Assembly: GCA_021846145.1 (NCBI GenBank)
Contig: JAJZCJ010000022.1
Location: 1 to 19,769 of the forward strand
Length of the DNA: 19,769 nucleotides
Origin: Bacillota bacterium
GTDB lineage: Bacteria > Bacillota > Bacilli > Alicyclobacillales > SLC66
Reading direction: 5' to 3'
The translations under genes were made by a program, and so were the position numbers. Below the pieces are notes generated by a model that saw only the letters and a program-made list of their open reading frames with translations, had not been told where the DNA came from and did not search any database. Position 1 is the stretch's first letter. Every line of letters begins with the position of its first letter. Positions 1-7,967 of this stretch are shown here, one piece after another.

Positions 1-60
1 AACTTACTCAGGCTCGTTTTCTACTTATTGTTCGCTCTCCGCTTTTGGAACCACGGATTC

Positions 61-312
61 CTAAGCTGGAGTCTGGCCGTTAACGATGACGAATGACTGA
101 CTAAGCTCATTCGCTTCACAACCGGCACCAAGGGTTACCCCCATGATCTTGGCGTTTCTGCGATCCAGTATCCGCTTGATCTGAAACTTGTTCATCCAAG
201 GTTTCATTTCGGGATCGTAGAAACGTTTCAAAATCACCTTCGCTGCATTGCCATCTGCCGTATCGACCGTGCCGCAATCACTCCTGACTCGTATACGCAG
301 ACGCCACCGCTT
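61..312 (-). pseudogene. tnpB: C-terminal relic of an IS607/IS605-type TnpB (RuvC-like RNA-guided nuclease)
   Basis: This open stretch of 83 codons has no start codon and is preceded by an in-frame stop (313-315). It begins with a basic segment, then reads CGTVDTADGNAAKVILKRF. That resembles the end of the TnpB zinc ribbon followed by the third RuvC motif, in which D-x-NAA-x-x-IL is conserved. After the TAG stop (61-63) the same frame stays open for 11 more codons, so the original C-terminus may have been longer. It lies 50 bp downstream of the serine recombinase gene, on the same strand, which is the usual tnpA-tnpB order of IS607 elements. The N-terminal roughly 300 residues expected of TnpB are missing. 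It is almost certainly non-functional as a nuclease. The family call rests on the short motif and the neighbour, so it is moderate. Confidence 0.55.
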
Positions 313-361
313 CTAGGCGAGAACCTCTCACCGCTGTTTTAAAAGATGCACGGCTTTTTGT

Positions 362-1009
362 TTATTGGGTTGTCGGGTCAGCCGCCGTCTTGTCCTCATC
401 ATCGTTGGTCGCCTCTTTCATCCGTTCAATCAGTTTTTTGTTTTTGTGACTACGCGAACCATACAATCTTGCGGAAAACACCGTGATGATTTCTAATACG
501 TCTTGTGTCAATTCGTCTTCGTAGCTGGTGTCTTCAGACTTATTGACAATTACCACTTCAGTTTGAAACTCTTCACAGATGGCAAAGACGAGTTCCGCAC
601 CAAATCGTAATAAGCGATCTTTGTGTGTAATGACCAATCGCTCCACGTCATTACGCATGATTCGTTGCAAAAGTGCTTTTAACCCTTTTTTGTGGTAATT
701 AAGTCCTGATCCTAAATCGCGAATGACCTCATGTGTCCAACCATTTTTCGTGCAAAACTCTGATAACAAAATCGCCTGCCTTTCCAAGTCTGCTTTTTGA
801 TCATGGCTAGACACTCGTGCATACGCGATGGTCACGCGATCCGTTTTGGGCATCGGATGAACGACCATTTGTGTTAATTCTTCGGAACGATACCGGCGAT
901 GACCACCCGGTGTTCGCTCTGGTTTGATACGTCCTTCTTCTTCCCAACGGCGCATGGTGCTCTTTGATACGCCTAATATCTTCGCGGCTTCTTCTAAACT
1001 TAATAGCAT
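362..1009 (-). CDS. tnpA: IS607-family serine recombinase (TnpA)
   Basis: The 215-residue protein has a MerR-like helix-turn-helix at residues 1-45 (SLEEAAKILGVSKSTMRRW, then TPGGHRRY). A serine-recombinase catalytic domain follows from about residue 58, with YARVSS carrying the nucleophile Ser67 and the conserved D-L-x-S-G-L-N and KDRLLRFG segments. This N-terminal DNA-binding plus C-proximal resolvase layout is the signature of IS607 transposases. They act as synaptic multimers on circular DNA intermediates with little target specificity. The gene looks full length and intact. Its start ATG has only a weak upstream AGG, with a possible TATGAT -10 element just before it. The companion tnpB downstream is reduced to a relic, so the element as a whole is damaged, although the recombinase could still act in trans. 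Confidence 0.9.
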   Translation of the reverse strand: MLLSLEEAAKILGVSKSTMRRWEEEGRIKPERTPGGHRRYRSEELTQMVVHPMPKTDRVTIAYARVSSHDQKADLERQAILLSEFCTKNGWTHEVIRDLGSGLNYHKKGLKALLQRIMRNDVERLVITHKDRLLRFGAELVFAICEEFQTEVVIVNKSEDTSYEDELTQDVLEIITVFSARLYGSRSHKNKKLIERMKEATNDDEDKTAADPTTQ

Positions 1010-1079
1010 ACCTAAATCATATCATAAAATGTGTTTTAGCAAAGAAAAAACAATATTTTAGTTACTGTTCACTTCCCCA

Positions 1080-1127
1080 CGACTATTATAGTTATAATGG
1101 ACTAGTCCATTATAACTATAATAGTCG
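1080..1127. repeat. Perfect 48-bp palindrome
   Basis: Every base pairs across a centre at 1103/1104 (core GGACTAGTCC), with no spacer and no mismatch. Each arm contains TATAAT-like text, so both strands carry a possible -10 element. It sits 71 bp upstream of tnpA and about 320 bp upstream of the amiS/ureI gene. It may be a recombinase or repressor binding site in the IS607 left end, a site able to extrude as a cruciform, or a divergent operator. The function is not determined. Confidence 0.9.
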
Positions 1128-1444
1128 ACAAACGTATGTAGTAATATATAGTTAACAGTGATCCAATAAGACTACTCAACTAGGTTCACAAGACCCAAAT
1201 CGCTTAGAGAGGAGGACTGGCGATGGCTAATTCCACTAAAAAAGGGGTGTTGTAAAAGGCCACCCGGAATAAAACCATCACTTGGATAGCCGATGCAATC
1301 TAACGGATTCGCGTTACTTCGTCCCGGACAACCAACAACATTGACAGTTACCAGATAAGTGATGCTGTTATCCTCAATCTGGTAGCAAGAAAGCAGCAAC
1401 AACACACCCGAAAAGTGCATACAAATTTTTAAGGAGGCAATGTC
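1128..1444 (+). other. Leader region of the amide/urea channel gene
   Basis: This 317-bp stretch has no convincing long gene. It holds a strong AGAGGAGG ribosome-binding sequence (1207-1214) with ATG at 1223, opening only a 10-residue frame (1223-1255). Beyond it are short open fragments broken by stops, which could be a decayed gene or an untranslated leader. The AAGGAGG at 1431-1437 serves the next gene. No known riboswitch fold was recognised. Confidence 0.5.
1223..1255 (+). CDS. Possible 10-residue leader peptide
   Basis: The frame ATG...TAA codes MANSTKKGVL and follows a near-ideal AGAGGAGG at 8 bp spacing. Such a strong site in front of a tiny frame suggests either a leader peptide controlling the channel gene downstream or the surviving 5' end of a broken gene. 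Only the sequence signal supports it. There is no homology argument. Confidence 0.25.
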   Translation: MANSTKKGVL

Positions 1445-2038
1445 TTGATACTTCCAATTTCCCATTTTTGGCCAGTTGCTATTGGATTTCTAGCACTCTC
1501 TATCAATTATTTTGTACAAGGTGGAACAACACTCACAAGTGGTCCGAATTGGGGCGAGGACAAAATACGCTATGACCGTACCGTCGGTCTCTGGGGGATG
1601 TTTCTCGGAGGATTCGGACAGTTACTGACAGGAACTTATCTTATGGTCGGTCTGTCTTGGTTCCCAGTTTACCGAGATGCAGCACCATTGTACATGGCTG
1701 CGGTGGCGTTTACGATATATGGCATTCATTGGATTGTGCTTGGTTTGCGCAGGTACACTGGGAGTGAACCTGGTCCCGAAGCGTGGATGGCGATACCGCT
1801 TTTAGGACTCAGTCTGCTCGGGGCTATCTCCTTTAATATTGCTGGTGACATTCCTGCCATGATTCTATTTATTGGACTGATCCTCATCTATATCCCGGAA
1901 ATTTTCGCCAGGTTTTTGAATAACAAATTCTTTGAAAAAGCAACAGCATTTTTTCAGTTGCTTACCGGAATCTGGTTGCTTTATCTAACGTACGGAGTCA
2001 CGCTTAATCTTGCTAATGGTATGCATTGGTGGGTTTAA
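1445..2038 (+). CDS. AmiS/UreI-family amide/urea channel
   Basis: The 197-residue, strongly hydrophobic protein has about six or seven membrane segments. It ends in a pattern typical of AmiS/UreI (LTGIWLLYLTYGVTLNLANG, then HWWV). Family members are inner-membrane channels that pass urea or short aliphatic amides; UreI of Helicobacter is opened by low pH. The start is TTG at 1445: the nearby ATG at 1440 meets a stop after two codons, while AAGGAGG at 1431-1437 is spaced 7 bp from the TTG. No urease, amidase or formamidase gene lies in the window, so the partner enzyme must be elsewhere, or the channel acts alone in acid tolerance or nitrogen uptake. The gene is monocistronic here and followed by a hairpin. 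The family call is confident; the substrate is not resolved. Confidence 0.85.
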   Translation: MILPISHFWPVAIGFLALSINYFVQGGTTLTSGPNWGEDKIRYDRTVGLWGMFLGGFGQLLTGTYLMVGLSWFPVYRDAAPLYMAAVAFTIYGIHWIVLGLRRYTGSEPGPEAWMAIPLLGLSLLGAISFNIAGDIPAMILFIGLILIYIPEIFARFLNNKFFEKATAFFQLLTGIWLLYLTYGVTLNLANGMHWWV

Positions 2039-2201
2039 GTTCAACGAAGGCAATACGGGGCACTGCCAGCACATCAATGGATGGACACAAATCCGTCGTC
2101 TTTTCAGTGGTACACGAGATGAGACGCTTTCGTCTGTAGATCGATCCACAGAATTCTTAGAAAACGAAATGATTGTCACTGTATTTTTCTTTTTTGGGAA
2201 T

Positions 2202-2261
2202 CGAAAAACCGCAGGAAATGACGAGGAAAATTTAGTGCACTCGTCTTCCTGTGGTTTTTCG
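2202..2261. terminator. Large stem-loop, probable bidirectional terminator
   Basis: The left arm (2202-2224) and right arm (2240-2261) pair over about 22 bases with a few mismatches. The outer part is CGAAAAACC against GGTTTTTCG, so the right-hand side supplies a short U tract in either direction. It sits between the convergent channel gene and the methyltransferase-family gene. The rest of 2039-2501 shows no gene I can support: the longest minus-strand frame (2232-2495) runs through this hairpin and resembles nothing I recognise. Confidence 0.6.
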
Positions 2262-2501
2262 TCTGCACGAATATACTTTTGCCACTCGACACACGCTTAA
2301 GGAACCACACCCACCAGCCCGCTCTTGGCACTTAGGGTCATATTGAACATTGCGCAAGCCTATATTGAGCTGCAAAAGTTTCAACTCATCAAATGGCAAA
2401 GATCTTGCCTTGACAGTTTTAAATTTGGAAACAAAACACAACTTTGCTGATTTGCAGCAAAAAACGAATACCGAATCTTTATCTGGATTGCTCAATTGAC
2501 A

Positions 2502-3434
2502 TCAATTAATCCTTTCTACGAGTCGCTGTATGTGCTGATGGTCAGTTCCGCAACACCCGCCAAAAATCAACAAATGATGTTGAGACCGCAATTGCTCCAT
2601 CTGGCTCACCAGTGTGTCAATATCCTCAACCATTAACGACTCGTTACCATCCAGTTCTTCTGGACTCTTACTCGATGTATTAGCTTGAATGCCAAGCAAA
2701 CGTTGTTGAACCGTTTGAGTTGCATTACCACCGACTGCTAACGCGCGTAATAGTACCGATGGATGCACACAGTTAACCATATAAAACGCTGGACGCGGCG
2801 AAACGGTTTCATCAATTCTTGAAATAGCATCATGCAACGTTACCCCATCCAACAATGTCCCGTCGGGTCGGATCACAAAACTTAACACATATGGCTTCCC
2901 CGTTTCCGCCATCGCCATCGCCAATCCAAGCGCCTCCGAAGTGGCGGGAAGGGTGGCTCCGAACAAGAAATCCACCTCTGCATCGCTTAACTGCCTTGCT
3001 TGCCAGCGATGAAAATCGTAAGCGTCTTCGGATGATAAGGCTTCCTCCGCCTTGTATGCATCTCCTTTGCTCCCCATAATGCCGCCAATGAAAATCGATG
3101 AACGGTATTCGTGGTAACCGTTACGAATTTCCTTCAACATTTGAACACAGTCGCCGTTAACATTTTTGTCTGACATTCCTGCAAGGTGAATACGCTCATA
3201 GTTCGCACGCCACGTTGGTGTAAAAATGAGTATGGGTGCGTTTCTTTTCTTCACAGTGTCAATGTATTGTTTATATATGGATTGCAGAATCGTTCTCGTT
3301 TCCTCTTGATAAATCAACGCCGAATGCTCTAAATAAGGGTGCATGGAAATCGCAAATTCACGTCGTAATCGTTCCACAACAGCACCTTCTGTAAAAATGA
3401 ACGGTGCGTTTTTAATGACATCTAAAAAGTTCAT
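2502..3434 (-). CDS. Homocysteine S-methyltransferase family protein
   Basis: The 310-residue protein has the fold signature of the Zn-dependent homocysteine S-methyltransferase domain. Cys222 lies in VNCVHP, and the Cys294-Cys295 pair lies in FGGCCGTD near the C-terminus; together these three cysteines form the zinc and thiol-activation site. The N-terminus reads IFTEGAVVERLRRE, as in the subgroup where TEGA replaces the usual DGAM. Members move a methyl group from S-methylmethionine, betaine or related donors to homocysteine, but the donor cannot be read from the sequence. The start is taken as the ATG at 3434, preceded by GAGGGTGG at good spacing, rather than 14 codons upstream. The gene stands alone, converging on the amiS/ureI gene and diverging from a small membrane-protein gene. 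Confidence 0.85.
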   Translation of the reverse strand: MNFLDVIKNAPFIFTEGAVVERLRREFAISMHPYLEHSALIYQEETRTILQSIYKQYIDTVKKRNAPILIFTPTWRANYERIHLAGMSDKNVNGDCVQMLKEIRNGYHEYRSSIFIGGIMGSKGDAYKAEEALSSEDAYDFHRWQARQLSDAEVDFLFGATLPATSEALGLAMAMAETGKPYVLSFVIRPDGTLLDGVTLHDAISRIDETVSPRPAFYMVNCVHPSVLLRALAVGGNATQTVQQRLLGIQANTSSKSPEELDGNESLMVEDIDTLVSQMEQLRSQHHLLIFGGCCGTDHQHIQRLVERIN

Positions 3435-3464
3435 GCATTCACCACCCTCAATAGATTTAGGAGT

Positions 3465-3866
3465 ATGATAGAGCAAACGGGAGAGAGGAAATCTCAGTTA
3501 ATCATGCGAGGAAAATGGTGGTTCGCGTTCATTCTGATTATTTTCATAGGCATCGGAATTTATTATCACTTTCGCGTTATCAGTCCAATAGCAATCGGAG
3601 AAGCCGTGGGAACATACTATCATGATCCGCATCCTAAAATCACTATTTATTCGACACGGGACGACGCCACTTACCAACCAATGTACATTATCAAATTGCA
3701 AGGGCAGTTCAAGGAGAGCGGTTTACATGCGGATATCGTATCCCTCTCTGTCCTTGCCAACGGAACGTATCTCTGGGCAATGACAGCTTCCCAATCGCAT
3801 CGCCGCATCGCCAATTTTCCTGGTGTTCCGATGTTTTGGGGCGATTTTGTCTTTACTCCGTCATGA
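3465..3866 (+). CDS. Small membrane-anchored protein of unknown function
   Basis: The 133-residue frame has one hydrophobic helix near the N-terminus (about residues 18-38) after a basic MRGK. It looks like a single-pass anchor with a roughly 90-residue extracytoplasmic domain. I recognise no family. The start is uncertain: ATG 3465 has AGGAG only 1 base upstream, while ATG 3504 (residue 14, directly before the membrane helix) has GAGAGGA about 15 bases upstream and would give 120 residues. The 3' end is 5 bp from the convergent transporter gene. A real gene is likely because the frame fills the gap and has a sensible secretion topology, but the role is unknown. Confidence 0.6.
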   Translation: MIEQTGERKSQLIMRGKWWFAFILIIFIGIGIYYHFRVISPIAIGEAVGTYYHDPHPKITIYSTRDDATYQPMYIIKLQGQFKESGLHADIVSLSVLANGTYLWAMTASQSHRRIANFPGVPMFWGDFVFTPS

Positions 3867-3871
3867 AGTTG

Positions 3872-4744
3872 TCACGCTTCCCTTATGACCAACAAGACAC
3901 TGATGACAATCAATGCCGCACCGATCCAGAAAGAAAAGCCAACAACTTCCCCAAGGACAAGCCATCCCAGCAACGTGCCCACCAATGGCTGAAAGAAGAA
4001 ATATAGCCCCCCCGATGATGCCTCCACCATCTGTAAACCCTTATTCCACAAGAAAAATGCACCTGCTGTCGAAAGAACGCCTATATAGAGAATGCCGCCC
4101 CACAGCATCGGGTGTAACCAGATAGCAGGTGATGTGTGCACGAGTTGCCCCACCGCAATAGGCGTAATCATCATCGTGGCAGTAAAAATAGCATACATCG
4201 TGACGGTCAATTGCGAATACCCTTTCGGCACTCGTTTCACCAGCACCGACATGAGCGCCCACGTCAATGCGGCGACAAAGAGGATCACGCCCCCCCATTC
4301 ATCAGCGTGACTGAATCCACCCATACCGACAATCATCAACACCCCAACAGTCGCCAGCCCCACCGATATCGCCCGTCGAACCGTGATCGTTTCCCCCAAA
4401 ATCCAGCGACCAAATAACACCATAAACGCAGGCGTTGCCGAAGTAATGATCGCCCCCATCTGTGCAGTGGAAAGCTTCGTCCCCCAAAATTGTGTCCCAA
4501 TGGACAGCCCATAGCCAATCACACCGATCATCATCACCAGTGGCAAATCCCGCTTGCGAATTTTCCAAGATTGCTTGGACACAAGCATCGCCACGCCCAA
4601 TGTCAGTAAAGCAACAATGTACCTGATCCACATCAGTGCCATCGGCTGCATCGTTACCAACATAATTTTGCTGACTACATACATACCGCCCCAAATACTG
4701 GCAGCCAGTGCCATATACAATCCACCTAAATAGCGCGAATTCAT
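3872..4744 (-). CDS. EamA/DMT-superfamily transporter
   Basis: The 290-residue membrane protein has ten predicted helices in two EamA repeats. The first carries LAASIWGGMYVVSK and the second AALTWALMSVLVKR, the typical repeat starts of drug/metabolite transporters. FFFQPLVGTLLGWLVLGE near the end is a standard conserved block. Members export or import small metabolites such as amino acids, nucleobases or drugs; the substrate cannot be predicted. The ATG at 4744 is preceded by GGGAG about 7 bases upstream. The upstream region holds a cluster of DnaA-box-like sequences, which could touch its promoter. A 210-codon antisense-frame shadow inside the gene has no protein-like features and was ignored. 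Confidence 0.85.
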   Translation of the reverse strand: MNSRYLGGLYMALAASIWGGMYVVSKIMLVTMQPMALMWIRYIVALLTLGVAMLVSKQSWKIRKRDLPLVMMIGVIGYGLSIGTQFWGTKLSTAQMGAIITSATPAFMVLFGRWILGETITVRRAISVGLATVGVLMIVGMGGFSHADEWGGVILFVAALTWALMSVLVKRVPKGYSQLTVTMYAIFTATMMITPIAVGQLVHTSPAIWLHPMLWGGILYIGVLSTAGAFFLWNKGLQMVEASSGGLYFFFQPLVGTLLGWLVLGEVVGFSFWIGAALIVISVLLVIREA

Positions 4745-4792
4745 TATATTCTCCCATCATATAGAAACTTTTTTTGATCAATAAAAGATGTG

Positions 4793-4834
4793 TAATCCAC
4801 AGCCCTCCGGCAGTTATCAACAGACTTATCCACA
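4793..4834 (+). promoter_or_regulatory. Cluster of three DnaA-box-like 9-mers
   Basis: TAATCCACA (4793-4801), TTATCAACA (4814-4822) and the exact consensus TTATCCACA (4826-4834) lie in the same orientation within 42 bp. An A/T-rich run (4768-4790, including a T7 tract) lies on one side. The inverse one-mismatch box TGTGGATAG is at 5024-5032, inside the hypF 3' end. The stretch is intergenic between the EamA gene and hypF. It could titrate DnaA, be a DnaA-regulated promoter element, or be a relic of an origin. The sequence match is direct; the function is inference. Confidence 0.55.
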
Positions 4835-4938
4835 GCCTTGTGCAAAAGACGTATCGCCGCAAGGCGCAGTCCGAATGTATAGGTGCCAGTCCCACCATAT
4901 TAGGCTGTATTTTTACCCCGCTAATGGACGCCATTTAG

Positions 4939-7236
4939 TCACCTCAGATCCCCCATTTCTAATTTGGCAATTGCTACTGCCATTTGACCTAAGGCTAGAC
5001 CCCCGTCGTTGGCAGGATAAGTTTGTGGATAGTACACACGATACCCATGCTTGGTCATTTCTTGGACAAAAGCTTGTAAAAGCACCGCATTCATCCATAC
5101 TCCCCCACTGACGACCACATCGCGGTATGCTGTCAGGCGACCAACACGGTTAGTCAGTTGCACAAGACCATTAACGATCGACCGATGAAATTTAGTAGCA
5201 ATATCATCAACTGAATATTTTTGTTGAATATCTAGTAAAATTTGGCGCAACAAGATTCCCACATGTAGTTGGTGAGTGCCATGGTGGTCAATCACAGGAA
5301 AGTCATATTTATTTCCACATGGATCAAATGTAGAATTCACGAGGGATTCAAGTCGCATTGGCAATTCCCCTTCAAATGATGCCTTTCCCACACCCAATAC
5401 CAACGCACCCACCACATCAAATAAACGTCCCATACTTGACGTGACCCATCCTTTATAACGGCTTTGTTGCACCACCTGCATCATACGCAATGCCTGCTCC
5501 TCCACCTGCAAGCGCGCCATCACGAAAGAACCGAATTCATCCCACAATCCCCACTCATGTAAATAACTGTACACCAAACGCCAAGGTTCCCTTACTGCCT
5601 GATCACCTGAAATAATCCGTGTTTGTGCAATATGTCCCATGCGCACATATGCTTTCAAGTCTCCGACAAGCACTTCACCACCCCAAAACTCCCCACCCTC
5701 ACCATAGCCCGTGCCATCCAAAATCACCCCAATCACAGGATGCCTAATGTCATACTCCATGAGGACAGCAGCCATATGGGCATGATGATGTTGCACTGCA
5801 ATCTTTGGTTCTGGCCTTGACATGGCAAACCGAGTACTGAAATATCCTGGATGCTCATCGTGAATGATGACATCCAGTTGGTGGTGAACCATTTGCAAAT
5901 ACCAGTTAATTTCATTCGTATATAATGTTTGTGACCGTTCATGCTCCAAATCCCCCAAATAAGGGCTTACCCACACCATCTCCGAATGCGCAATCGCAAA
6001 TGCGTTTTTCAAGTCCCCTCCCACTGCTAACATGGTCGGCATCGCACCACCTACTCGCCACTCCACCTGCTTGCCACCAGGCACAAAACCCCTCGATCTT
6101 CGTATCATCTGCAGTGGCCCACGAACACGAATGACAGAATCATCCACAGGTCGGAGAATTTCTCGATGATGAACTAAGAACGCATCCACTATACCACGCA
6201 AACGTTCCCTTCCCTCCTGTATCGAGAATGCCAGCGGATCTCCACTGGCATTGCCACTCGTCATCACAAGCGCCGATAAGCGCTCATCGTCTAAGAGTAA
6301 TTCATGCAGTCCGGTGTAAGGAAACATCACGCCAATTTCGCCTAAATTAGGTGCGATGTCTGGGGAAAGTGAGAAGTTAGGTGATTTTGTTACTAACACG
6401 ATCGGTCTGATCGGGGAGGTTAACCACTGCCATTCACCCTCAGTAACATCTGCTTGGGATGCCGTCTCTTTTTTGTTCATCATGACAGCAAAAGGCTTTG
6501 CAGGACGCCCCTTATTGTTGCGCAAGCGCTGCACCGCACTAGAATTATGTGCGTCCACAGCAAGATGAAATCCGCCAATACCGAGAATAGCCACAATTTT
6601 CCCGTCCCGCAGTGCTGTTTTGGCAACTTGTAGCGCTTGATCCCCGCTGATCGTGGAACCCGTACCATCTAACCAAGAAAGTTGTGGTCCACACGCCTCA
6701 CAAGCAGTAGCCTGTGCATGACAGCGTCGAGAACTAGGATTTAGATAATCACGTTCGCAATCCTGACAAAAAGTAAATTGATTCATCGTAGTCATGTGTC
6801 GATCGAAGGGCAAGTCAGCTGTAATCGTGTATCGTGGTCCACAATTGGTACATGAGATAAATGGATATCGATAGTATCTGCTCGCGGGATCACGCATTTC
6901 CTCCACGCATGCTGGGCAAATACCAAGATCAGGTGGAATACTAAAATGATGTGTGGTGCTTGTCGCTGATGATACAATTTGAAAATCTTCAAACTGCCTA
7001 TAATTGGGGGCTACCGATTGAATCTTAACAATGACTGCGGCAGGTGGCGCGTCAGATTGAAGGCGCGTAAGAAAAGCTTGCAGATACTCCGTGCCGCCCT
7101 GAAGCTCAATGTGAACAAAGTCCCCTTCATTTCTCACGATCCCCGTTAATCCAAGCTCCATGGCTAGACGGTAAATAAAAGGCCGAAACCCTACCCCTTG
7201 CACCACGCCAAATACTTGATACGCCCGCTTTGCCAT
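4939..7236 (-). CDS. hypF: HypF carbamoyltransferase, [NiFe]-hydrogenase maturation
   Basis: HypF turns carbamoyl phosphate and ATP into carbamoyl-AMP and passes the carbamoyl group to the C-terminal cysteine of HypE, the source of the cyanide ligands. The 765-residue protein shows all expected domains: N-terminal acylphosphatase (GVVQGVGFRPF, residues 10-20); paired zinc fingers (Cys107/110/129/132 and Cys157/160/179/182); a YrdC-like domain with NKGRPAKPFAVM and SGNASGDP; and a Kae1-like C-terminal domain with the metal-binding HHHAHMAAVL. The start is placed at ATG 7236, because the longer open frame (to 7425) would overlap hypB and add 63 residues foreign to the family. The Shine-Dalgarno is poor, suggesting translational coupling to hypB, whose stop is 31 bp upstream. 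It is the last gene of the leftward hyp operon. Confidence 0.95.
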   Translation of the reverse strand: MAKRAYQVFGVVQGVGFRPFIYRLAMELGLTGIVRNEGDFVHIELQGGTEYLQAFLTRLQSDAPPAAVIVKIQSVAPNYRQFEDFQIVSSATSTTHHFSIPPDLGICPACVEEMRDPASRYYRYPFISCTNCGPRYTITADLPFDRHMTTMNQFTFCQDCERDYLNPSSRRCHAQATACEACGPQLSWLDGTGSTISGDQALQVAKTALRDGKIVAILGIGGFHLAVDAHNSSAVQRLRNNKGRPAKPFAVMMNKKETASQADVTEGEWQWLTSPIRPIVLVTKSPNFSLSPDIAPNLGEIGVMFPYTGLHELLLDDERLSALVMTSGNASGDPLAFSIQEGRERLRGIVDAFLVHHREILRPVDDSVIRVRGPLQMIRRSRGFVPGGKQVEWRVGGAMPTMLAVGGDLKNAFAIAHSEMVWVSPYLGDLEHERSQTLYTNEINWYLQMVHHQLDVIIHDEHPGYFSTRFAMSRPEPKIAVQHHHAHMAAVLMEYDIRHPVIGVILDGTGYGEGGEFWGGEVLVGDLKAYVRMGHIAQTRIISGDQAVREPWRLVYSYLHEWGLWDEFGSFVMARLQVEEQALRMMQVVQQSRYKGWVTSSMGRLFDVVGALVLGVGKASFEGELPMRLESLVNSTFDPCGNKYDFPVIDHHGTHQLHVGILLRQILLDIQQKYSVDDIATKFHRSIVNGLVQLTNRVGRLTAYRDVVVSGGVWMNAVLLQAFVQEMTKHGYRVYYPQTYPANDGGLALGQMAVAIAKLEMGDLR

Positions 7237-7267
7237 TTCCTGCGCCCCCAACAAACGTAATGTGCGC

Positions 7268-7957
7268 TCAATTTTCTGACCCTTGTTCCCTCCTTTTTTC
7301 CGCCACTTTTTGCAATAGCCAATCGATCCAACGATCCACCCCTTCACCGCTTTTTGATGAAAGTTCCAAGACATCAAGATCAGGGTGGATCGTGTGAATG
7401 TGTTCTCTAACCAGCGCCATATCAAAATCTAGATAGGGCAATAAATCCACCTTCGTTATTACTGCTGCCTTCGCCCTGCGGAAAATCCCAGGATATTTAA
7501 GTGGCTTGTCTTCTCCCTCCGTGACACTGAGTGCCACCACCTTCAAATCTTCTCCCAAATCATAAGAAGAAGGACAAACCAGATTCCCGACATTTTCAAT
7601 AATCAGCAATTCAAGCGAGTCCGCCTGCACATCGGGTAGATACTTTTCAATCATGTGAGCCTCCAGATGGCAGGTTCCCGAAGTAATGATTTGCTTGACA
7701 GGAAATCCGTATTTAGACAAACGAACTGCATCATTTTCAGTTTGTATGTCACCCACGAGTACACCTGCCTTCACCCTGCCTTGAAGGCGCTGTAACGTTT
7801 GCTCAAGCAATGCCGTCTTGCCTGATCCAGGTGAGCTAATAATGTTCAGTACAATCAGGCCCTGCTCCGCCCACTTTACACGCAAACCCTCCGCAATTTC
7901 GTTATTGGCCTGCATGACGTTTTTTTGCACTTCAAGTTTCACCAATTTCCACCCCAT
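7268..7957 (-). CDS. hypB: HypB, nickel-inserting GTPase
   Basis: HypB is the GTPase that works with HypA to load nickel into the hydrogenase large-subunit precursor. The 229-residue protein has the P-loop SSPGSGKT (41-48), GDIQTENDA, the G-domain metal site Cys96-His97 and Cys128 (GTCHLEAH; ENVGNLVC), and TKVDLL as the guanine-specificity motif. It lacks both the N-terminal CxxCGC high-affinity nickel site and a His-rich stretch, so it is of the short, non-storing type. The annotated ATG at 7957 has no clear ribosome site. GTG at 7942, five codons later, follows GGGGTGG at suitable spacing and may be the true start. It is preceded by hypE (10-bp gap) and followed by hypF. Confidence 0.95.
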   Translation of the reverse strand: MGWKLVKLEVQKNVMQANNEIAEGLRVKWAEQGLIVLNIISSPGSGKTALLEQTLQRLQGRVKAGVLVGDIQTENDAVRLSKYGFPVKQIITSGTCHLEAHMIEKYLPDVQADSLELLIIENVGNLVCPSSYDLGEDLKVVALSVTEGEDKPLKYPGIFRRAKAAVITKVDLLPYLDFDMALVREHIHTIHPDLDVLELSSKSGEGVDRWIDWLLQKVAEKRREQGSEN

Positions 7958-7967
7958 TTCACGCTAC

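Noticed and set aside
2232..2495. 87-codon minus-strand frame between the channel and methyltransferase-family genes
   Set aside because: It runs through the predicted terminator hairpin, has no ribosome site and matches no family I recognise. It could be a transposase relic but this cannot be supported.
4854..4870. CGCC-GCAA-GGCG mini hairpin downstream of hypF
   Set aside because: The stem is 4 bp and only a loose T run follows; too weak to call as the hyp operon terminator.
4302..4934. 210-codon minus-strand frame overlapping the EamA transporter
   Set aside because: It is an out-of-frame shadow of the transporter, with a non-protein-like Gly/Asp/Trp-rich composition and no ribosome site.
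4788..5111. 107-codon plus-strand frame across the DnaA-box cluster
   Set aside because: It is antisense to the hypF 3' end, low in protein-like character, and has no Shine-Dalgarno sequence.
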